From: an uncultured Clostridia bacterium
GTDB lineage: Bacteria; Bacillota; Clostridia; Oscillospirales; Acutalibacteraceae
Assembly (NCBI GenBank): GCA_904420155.1
Contig: CAJFUH010000012.1
Span: forward strand, 1-18,009
Length of the DNA: 18,009 nucleotides
Direction of reading: 5' to 3'
Below are positions 13,213 to 18,009 of the stretch, one piece after another. Positions within the stretch are counted from its first letter, which is position 1; each line of letters starts with the position of its first letter. The notes beneath the pieces were generated by a model. The model saw nothing but the letters and a program-made list of their open reading frames with translations, was not told the origin of the DNA and did not search any database. Position numbers and translations under genes: made by a program.

Positions 13213-13521
13213 ATGCGTTTTTATTTGATCAGCGATAATATTGATACCATCGTGGGCATGCGTCTTGCGGGCATCACCGGCGTTTTGGTGCACGAGGACG
13301 GCGAGGTCCGCAGGGCCTTGACGGAAGCTATGGAGATGGAAGACGTGGCTGTGATCCTCATGACGGAGCGTTTGGTCAAGCTCTGTCCGGAATTGGTCTA
13401 CGACCTCAAGCTCAACCGCGCGCGTCCTCTGATTGTGGAAATTCCCGACCGCCACGGCAACGGGCGCGCCAAAGATTCCATCACCAAATATGTCCGGGAC
13501 GCTATCGGCGTGAAAATTTAA
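13213..13521 (+). CDS. atpF: A/V-type ATPase subunit F (central stalk)
   Basis: A 102-aa protein with a Rossmann-like alpha/beta fold, the small partner of subunit D in the central rotor shaft. The family signature is clear: FYLISDNIDTIVGMRLAGITGVLVHEDGEV at the start, then VAVILMTERLVKLCPELVYDLK, PLIVEIPDRHG and a C-terminal KYVRDAIGVKI helix. The ATG at 13213 has AGGAAGGTG about 9 nt upstream; extending to 13177 would run through the site. It lies 51 nt after atpK and ends just before a GC-rich hairpin. Confidence 0.95.
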   Translation: MRFYLISDNIDTIVGMRLAGITGVLVHEDGEVRRALTEAMEMEDVAVILMTERLVKLCPELVYDLKLNRARPLIVEIPDRHGNGRAKDSITKYVRDAIGVKI

Positions 13522-13529
13522 ACGGTAAC

Positions 13530-13555
13530 AGGGCGCGGAAACCGCGCCCTCTTTT
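13530..13555 (+). terminator. Intra-operon terminator-like hairpin between atpF and atpE
   Basis: agggcgcgg (13530-13538), loop aaa, ccgcgccct (13542-13550): an exact 9-bp GC-rich stem followed by cTTTT (13551-13555). The stem is very stable but the U-tract is short, so partial termination or a barrier to 3' decay is plausible. It divides the operon into G-C-I-K-F and E-A-B-D. Confidence 0.72.
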
Positions 13556-13585
13556 GAAGAATCAGCAGAACAGGAGGGATTCGTT

Positions 13586-14182
13586 GTGCCTGTGAGCAAT
13601 GAAAAAACAAGCAATTTCTTAGAGGCAATCAATAAATATGCGGAAGAACAACGCAATCAAATTTATGCCGAAGTGGAACAATTCAAAAAAGAAGAACTGG
13701 AAAAAGCGGAAACCGAAAGTTTAAACGACGCTTATATCCTGATACAAAAAGAAATGTCCCAGATGCGTCTGGCAATCTCCAGCGAGGTTTCCCGCCAGAA
13801 TATGGCCAGACGGAAGGAACTTTTTCAGAAACGACAAAATATTACGATAGAAGTCTTCCAGAAAGCCGCTAACAAGTTGGCGGAATTTACCAAGACCGCG
13901 GATTATCCCGTTTTGCTGGAAAAATACGCTGCCCAGATCGCGCAAGTTTTGAATCAGCCGGGAACTGTGCTCTACATCCGTAAGAAAGACGCTGCTTTGA
14001 CCGCCCGCATTCAAAAGGCCTTTGGCGGCGATTGTATCGTAGAAGAAACTAACGATATCAAATTGGGTGGTATTCGCGGATACAATCCAGCGATGGGACT
14101 GGTCGCGGATGAAACTCTGGATTCCAAATTGGAAGATCAGCGGGAATGGTTTACGGAAACCTGCGGCATGCATTTGGGATAA
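13586..14182 (+). CDS. atpE: A/V-type ATPase subunit E (peripheral stalk)
   Basis: A 198-aa protein. An N-terminal half of charged helices (about 1-105; EEQRNQIYAEVEQFKKEELEKAETESLNDAY...) forms the coiled coil with subunit G/H. A C-terminal globular half (YPVLLEKYAAQIAQVLNQPGTVLYIRKKDAALTARIQKAF...) ends with the family motif LGGIRGYNPAMGLVADETLDSKLEDQREWF and contacts the catalytic head. The start is GTG at 13586, with CAGGAGGG 8 nt upstream. Its stop overlaps the ribosome-binding site of atpA, giving tight coupling of stalk and head synthesis. Confidence 0.93.
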   Translation: MPVSNEKTSNFLEAINKYAEEQRNQIYAEVEQFKKEELEKAETESLNDAYILIQKEMSQMRLAISSEVSRQNMARRKELFQKRQNITIEVFQKAANKLAEFTKTADYPVLLEKYAAQIAQVLNQPGTVLYIRKKDAALTARIQKAFGGDCIVEETNDIKLGGIRGYNPAMGLVADETLDSKLEDQREWFTETCGMHLG

Positions 14183-14196
14183 GGAGATGAGTGTAA

Positions 14197-15966
14197 TTGG
14201 ATAATCAAAATGTAATCTATGGAATCAACGGTCCGGTTGTCACCGTCAAAGGCACCCGCTCCTTTTCCATGATGGAAATGGTATTTGTAGGAAAAGAACG
14301 CCTGGTGGGCGAGATCATCGGCATTACCGACCAGTTTACCACCATCCAGGTGTATGAAGAGACCACCGGCTTGCGCCCCGGGGAACCGGTTTACGGGACG
14401 GGAAGCCCCATGAACGTTACTCTGGGACCCGGTATCATCGACAATATCTTTGACGGCATTGAACGTCCTTTAAAAGCCATCGAGGAGCAATCCGGCTCTT
14501 TTATCTCCCGCGGTTCCAGCGTGCCTGCCCTGGACGAGGAAAAGCTGTGGGACGTCACTGTCACTGTTAAAGTAGGCGATCAATTGGCTCCAGGCTCTAT
14601 TTATGCGGAATGCCCGGAAACCTCCATCATTAAGCATAGATGCATGGTGCCTCCCCGCCTCTCCGGTGAAGTAGTAAAAGTACTCCCCAACGGCCAGTAT
14701 CGGATCAACGATACTGTTGTCGTACTAAAAGATGAAAAGGGGCAGGAACATAATCTGACCTTATGCCAAAAGTGGCCTATCCGTACGCCTCGTCCGGTAG
14801 CGGAGCGCCTGCCCGCTTCTGTTCCTTTGATTACCGGCCAGCGCGTCATCGACACCCTTTTCCCCGTTTCCAAAGGAGGTACAGCCGCTATCCCCGGCGG
14901 TTTCGGTACGGGAAAGACCATGACCCAACACCAGCTGGCCAAATGGTGCGACGCAGATATCATCGTCTATGTTGGCTGCGGGGAGCGCGGCAATGAAATG
15001 AGCCAGGTATTGGATGAGTTCTCCGAACTGATCGACCCAAAATCCGGACGTCCTATGACCGACCGTACCACTCTGATCGCCAATACCTCCAACATGCCGG
15101 TGGCTGCTCGTGAAGCCTCCATTTATACTGGTATCACCTTGGCGGAATATTACCGGGACATGGGCTATCATGTGGCCATCATGGCGGATTCCACGTCCCG
15201 CTGGGCGGAGGCTCTGCGGGAAATCTCCGGGCGTCTGGAAGAGATGCCTGCGGAAGAGGGGTTCCCGGCTTACCTGCCTTCCCGTCTTTCTGAATTCTAC
15301 GAGCGCGCCGGCCGTGTGAATACCTTGAACCAGCAGGAAGGTTCCGTCACTATCATCGGAGCCGTTTCCCCGCAGGGTTCCGACTTCTCAGAGCCGGTCA
15401 CTCAGAACACCAAACGTTTTACCCGCTGTTTTTGGGCTTTGGATAAATCTTTGGCTTACGCCCGCCATTATCCGGCTATCAACTGGATGTCCAGCTACAG
15501 TGAATATTTCACCGATTTGGACCCTTGGTATGAGAAACATGTGGGCGCTGAATTTATCAAATATCGCACCAAAATTAACGCGATTCTCCATGAGGAAAGC
15601 CAGTTGATGGAAATCGTAAAGCTGATTGGTTCCGATGTGCTGCCGGACGACCAGAAACTGGTCATTGAAATCGCCCGTGTGATCCGCGTCGGTTTCCTGC
15701 AACAGAACGCTTTCCATGCGGACGATACCTATGTGCCGCTGGAAAAACAAAAGCTAATGATGAAGGTAATTTTGCACCTGAATCACAGGGCAAAACAGCT
15801 GATTTCCGCTTCCATTCCGATCTCCAGTATTTCGGAGCTGGGACTGTTTGATAAGCTGACCAAGATGAAATACGATATTCCCAACAACAAACTGGAATTG
15901 TTTGATGATTATATCAAGGAGATCGATGAAAAGATTGCCACTTTGCTGACCCCGCAATCCAAGTAA
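14197..15966 (+). CDS. atpA: A/V-type ATPase catalytic subunit A
   Basis: A 589-aa catalytic subunit; three copies alternate with B in the head and hydrolyse or make ATP. The N-terminal barrel (INGPVVTVKGTRSFSMMEMVFVG) is followed by the A-specific insertion (about 110-190). The P-loop GGFGTGKT is at 234-241 (Lys240), the catalytic Glu263 is in CGERGNEM, and DSTSRWAEALREISGRLEEMPAEEGFPAYL and the C-terminal helical bundle follow. All catalytic elements are intact. The start is TTG at 14197; AAGGAG at 14181-14186 is 10 nt upstream and overlaps the end of atpE. A TTG start on the most abundant head subunit is unusual and may tune its level. Confidence 0.98.
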   Translation: MDNQNVIYGINGPVVTVKGTRSFSMMEMVFVGKERLVGEIIGITDQFTTIQVYEETTGLRPGEPVYGTGSPMNVTLGPGIIDNIFDGIERPLKAIEEQSGSFISRGSSVPALDEEKLWDVTVTVKVGDQLAPGSIYAECPETSIIKHRCMVPPRLSGEVVKVLPNGQYRINDTVVVLKDEKGQEHNLTLCQKWPIRTPRPVAERLPASVPLITGQRVIDTLFPVSKGGTAAIPGGFGTGKTMTQHQLAKWCDADIIVYVGCGERGNEMSQVLDEFSELIDPKSGRPMTDRTTLIANTSNMPVAAREASIYTGITLAEYYRDMGYHVAIMADSTSRWAEALREISGRLEEMPAEEGFPAYLPSRLSEFYERAGRVNTLNQQEGSVTIIGAVSPQGSDFSEPVTQNTKRFTRCFWALDKSLAYARHYPAINWMSSYSEYFTDLDPWYEKHVGAEFIKYRTKINAILHEESQLMEIVKLIGSDVLPDDQKLVIEIARVIRVGFLQQNAFHADDTYVPLEKQKLMMKVILHLNHRAKQLISASIPISSISELGLFDKLTKMKYDIPNNKLELFDDYIKEIDEKIATLLTPQSK

Positions 15967-15993
15967 TCCTTCCGGAAAGGAGCAAAACGAGTT

Positions 15994-17379
15994 ATGATTC
16001 TTGATTACGTAGGCGTAAAAGAAATCAACGGTTCCCTGATTGTTCTGGATGATGTGGAAAACGCCTCTTTTGAAGAAATTGTGGAAATCCGTTTGGACGA
16101 CGGCACCTCCCGTCAGGGAAGAATTGTCCAGATCGACGGGAAGCGCGTGGTGATCCAGGTGTTCCAAGGAACCCGTTCCATTTCGCTGGACAACACCCGT
16201 ACCCGCTTAAAAGGCCGCCCCATGGAATTGGCCTTGTCCCCTGAAATTTTAGGCCGCACTTTTGACGGCGCCGGCCGCCCCATCGATGGGATGGGAGATA
16301 TCTATCCCGACGAACGCCGCAATATCAACGGCACTCCCATCAATCCAGTATCCCGTGTGTACCCCCAAAACTATATTTCCACGGGTATTTCCTCCATCGA
16401 TACCCTGATTACTTTGATCCGCGGCCAGAAACTGCCTATTTTCTCCGGTTCTGGTATGAAACACAATGAGTTGGCCGTGCAGATCGTGCGTCAAGCTAAG
16501 ATTTCGGAGGAGGAAGGAAGCCAATTTTGTATTGTGTTCGCCGCTATGGGCGTAAAAAACGACGTGGCCGATTATTTCCGCCGCAGCTTTGACGAATCCG
16601 GCGTACTGCACAAGGTAGTCATGTTCTTAAACCTCTCCAACGATCCGATCATTGAGAGAACTTTGACCCCCCGCTGCGCTCTTACCGCCGCCGAATATCT
16701 GGCTTTTGAACGCAATATGCACGTGTTGGTCATCATGACCGATATGACTTCTTATGCGGAAGCCCTGCGTGAATTCAGTTCCTCCAAGGGTGAAATCCCC
16801 GGAAGAAAAGGCTTCCCGGGCTATCTATATTCCGATTTAGCTTCTCTGTATGAGCGCGCCGGTATGGTAAAGGGCAAACAGGGGTCCGTAACACAGATCC
16901 CCATTCTCACCATGCCCAACGACGATATTACCCACCCGGTTCCCGACCTTACCGGTTATATCACCGAAGGCCAGATCGTTCTGGACCGTTCTCTGGAGGG
17001 GGCCGGTATCTATCCGCCGGTTTCCGTTCTGCCGTCCCTATCCCGTCTGATGAAAGACGGCATCGGAGAGGGCTTTACCCGTGCGGACCATTCCGCGCTC
17101 TCCAACCAGCTTTTCGCTTCTTATGCCAAGGTGATGGACGCCCGTTCCCTGGCTTCTGTTATCGGCGAAGAGGAGCTTTCTCCCACCGATAAAAAATACC
17201 TGGAATTTGGACGGCTTTTTGAATCCAAATTTATCACCCAGGGTTTCCATGAGAACCGCAGTATGGAACAAAGTCTCAATTTGGGCTGGGAATTGCTTTC
17301 CACCCTGCCCCGTGAGGAACTGGACCGTGTGGACGACAAGCTTCTGGATCAATATTATAAACCTCAAGATAAGCAGTAA
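15994..17379 (+). CDS. atpB: A/V-type ATPase regulatory subunit B
   Basis: The 461-aa non-catalytic partner of subunit A in the head. Key segments are an N-terminal barrel, LGRTFDGAGRPIDG, TGISSIDTLITLIRGQKLPIFSGSGMKHNELAVQI with the P-loop replaced by SGSGMKHN (151-158), as expected for the non-catalytic subunit, then MTDMTSYAEALREFSSSKGEIPGRKGFPGYLYSDLASLYERAG and the C-terminal helices (LDRVDDKLLDQYYK). The ATG at 15994 has AAAGGAG about 12 nt upstream. It follows atpA by 27 nt and precedes atpD by 15 nt. Length and motifs are normal. Confidence 0.98.
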   Translation: MILDYVGVKEINGSLIVLDDVENASFEEIVEIRLDDGTSRQGRIVQIDGKRVVIQVFQGTRSISLDNTRTRLKGRPMELALSPEILGRTFDGAGRPIDGMGDIYPDERRNINGTPINPVSRVYPQNYISTGISSIDTLITLIRGQKLPIFSGSGMKHNELAVQIVRQAKISEEEGSQFCIVFAAMGVKNDVADYFRRSFDESGVLHKVVMFLNLSNDPIIERTLTPRCALTAAEYLAFERNMHVLVIMTDMTSYAEALREFSSSKGEIPGRKGFPGYLYSDLASLYERAGMVKGKQGSVTQIPILTMPNDDITHPVPDLTGYITEGQIVLDRSLEGAGIYPPVSVLPSLSRLMKDGIGEGFTRADHSALSNQLFASYAKVMDARSLASVIGEEELSPTDKKYLEFGRLFESKFITQGFHENRSMEQSLNLGWELLSTLPREELDRVDDKLLDQYYKPQDKQ

Positions 17380-17394
17380 GCGAGGTGAACCGCA

Positions 17395-18009
17395 ATGGCC
17401 ATACAAGCTGTGCCTACCAAAGGTAATCTGATGACAACCAAAAAGTCCCTGGAACTGGCGAAAGTAGGGTTTGACCTGTTAGACCGCAAGCGCAATATTC
17501 TCATTCGGGAAATGATGACCCTAATTGACCGGGCGGCGGAAATTCAGGATAAAATCGATATTACTTACAGCCGCGCTTACCAGGCTTTGCAAAAGGCCAA
17601 CACCACGCTGGGTATCTGCGAAGAGTTGGCGGGAACCGTCCCAGAAGACGATTCCTTGGCTCTTTCTTACCGCAGCGTCATGGGTGTGGAAATCCCTATT
17701 GTTTCCATTACCCCTCCTGATAAAAACGACGTGCCCTTCGGCCTATACGGCACCAATTCCGCTTTGGACGAGGCATATCTCCGCTTTATCGAAGTAAAGG
17801 AATTGACCGCCGATCTGGCTGAAGTGGAAAACAGCGTCTATCGTCTTGCGGATTCCATCAAAAAGACGCAAAAACGGGCTAACGCTTTAAAAAACATCAT
17901 GATTCCCCGTTTTGAGGAAACCGTGAAATTTATCACGGAAGCATTGGAAGAAAAAGACCGCGAGGAATTCTCCCGGTTAAAGGTAATCAAACGGCAGAAA
18001 GAAGCATAA
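17395..18009 (+). CDS. atpD: A/V-type ATPase subunit D (central stalk)
   Basis: A 204-aa protein forming the long antiparallel coiled coil of the central rotor shaft inside the A3B3 head. The N-terminal motif PTKGNLMTTKKSLELAKVGFDLLDRKRNILIREMM is diagnostic, and the C-terminal helix contains VENSVYRLADSIKKTQKRANALKNIMIPRFEETVKFI. The middle (about 80-130) is the globular tip. The ATG at 17395 has GAGGTG about 6 nt upstream. The TAA falls on the last three bases of the window, so the gene is complete but any further operon gene would be out of view. Confidence 0.97.
   Translation: MAIQAVPTKGNLMTTKKSLELAKVGFDLLDRKRNILIREMMTLIDRAAEIQDKIDITYSRAYQALQKANTTLGICEELAGTVPEDDSLALSYRSVMGVEIPIVSITPPDKNDVPFGLYGTNSALDEAYLRFIEVKELTADLAEVENSVYRLADSIKKTQKRANALKNIMIPRFEETVKFITEALEEKDREEFSRLKVIKRQKEA

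Noticed and set aside
12730..13656. A 308-codon open frame on the minus strand across atpK, atpF and the start of atpE
   Set aside because: It is antisense to three well-supported genes, has a low-complexity His/Gly/Asp-rich translation typical of reversed coding DNA, and resembles no family I know.
1..18009. Mobile element, phage, defence system or CRISPR array
   Set aside because: No transposase, integrase, nuclease or toxin-like product, no direct-repeat array and no target duplications were seen; gene content is core metabolism and energy conversion.

Overview
The window looks like chromosome from a spore-forming member of the Firmicutes, probably class Clostridia (Oscillospiraceae-like). 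This is inferred from spoIIR, an A/V-type ATPase instead of an F-type operon, strong AGGAGG-type ribosome-binding sites, frequent TTG and GTG starts, and moderate GC. I see no rRNA, tRNA, CRISPR array, insertion sequence, phage gene or other mobile DNA.

Layout. (1) 1-760: two small proteins of unknown function, divergently transcribed (70 and 72 aa). The second is followed by a very long perfect hairpin (23-bp arms) with a U-tract. (2) 789-4220, minus strand: an Lrp/AsnC regulator, a class I/II aminotransferase, the isoprenoid kinase IspE and the sporulation signalling protein SpoIIR. The regulator has two candidate sigma-A promoters and a perfect inverted repeat in its leader. spoIIR has its own well-formed sigma-F-type promoter. 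(3) 4252-5064, minus strand: a PHP-family phosphatase of the histidinol-phosphatase type, divergent from (4) 5411-7270: a two-domain NAD+ synthetase whose glutaminase domain has lost two of its three catalytic residues. (5) 7422-9062: an ACT-domain protein and a DUF711/UPF0210 protein, a conserved pair of uncertain function. (6) 9107-18009: a complete A/V-type ATPase operon in the order G(H)-C-I-K-F-E-A-B-D, with a consensus-like promoter and hairpins inside its 5' leader and in the C-I and F-E gaps.

How the genes work together. The ATPase operon encodes a whole rotary machine. A and B form the head, D and F the central stalk, C the socket on the rotor ring, E and G the peripheral stalks, and I and K the membrane ion path. 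The ring subunit has an unusual N-terminal membrane hairpin and a single ion-binding Glu, and it lacks the usual Na+ ligands, which hints at proton coupling. The other genes are mostly housekeeping (NAD+, isoprenoid and amino-acid metabolism) plus one sporulation checkpoint gene.

I found no clearly new multi-gene system. The best leads are the degenerate glutaminase domain of NadE, the terminator-like elements inside the ATPase operon, the non-standard ring subunit, and the ACT-DUF711 pair.
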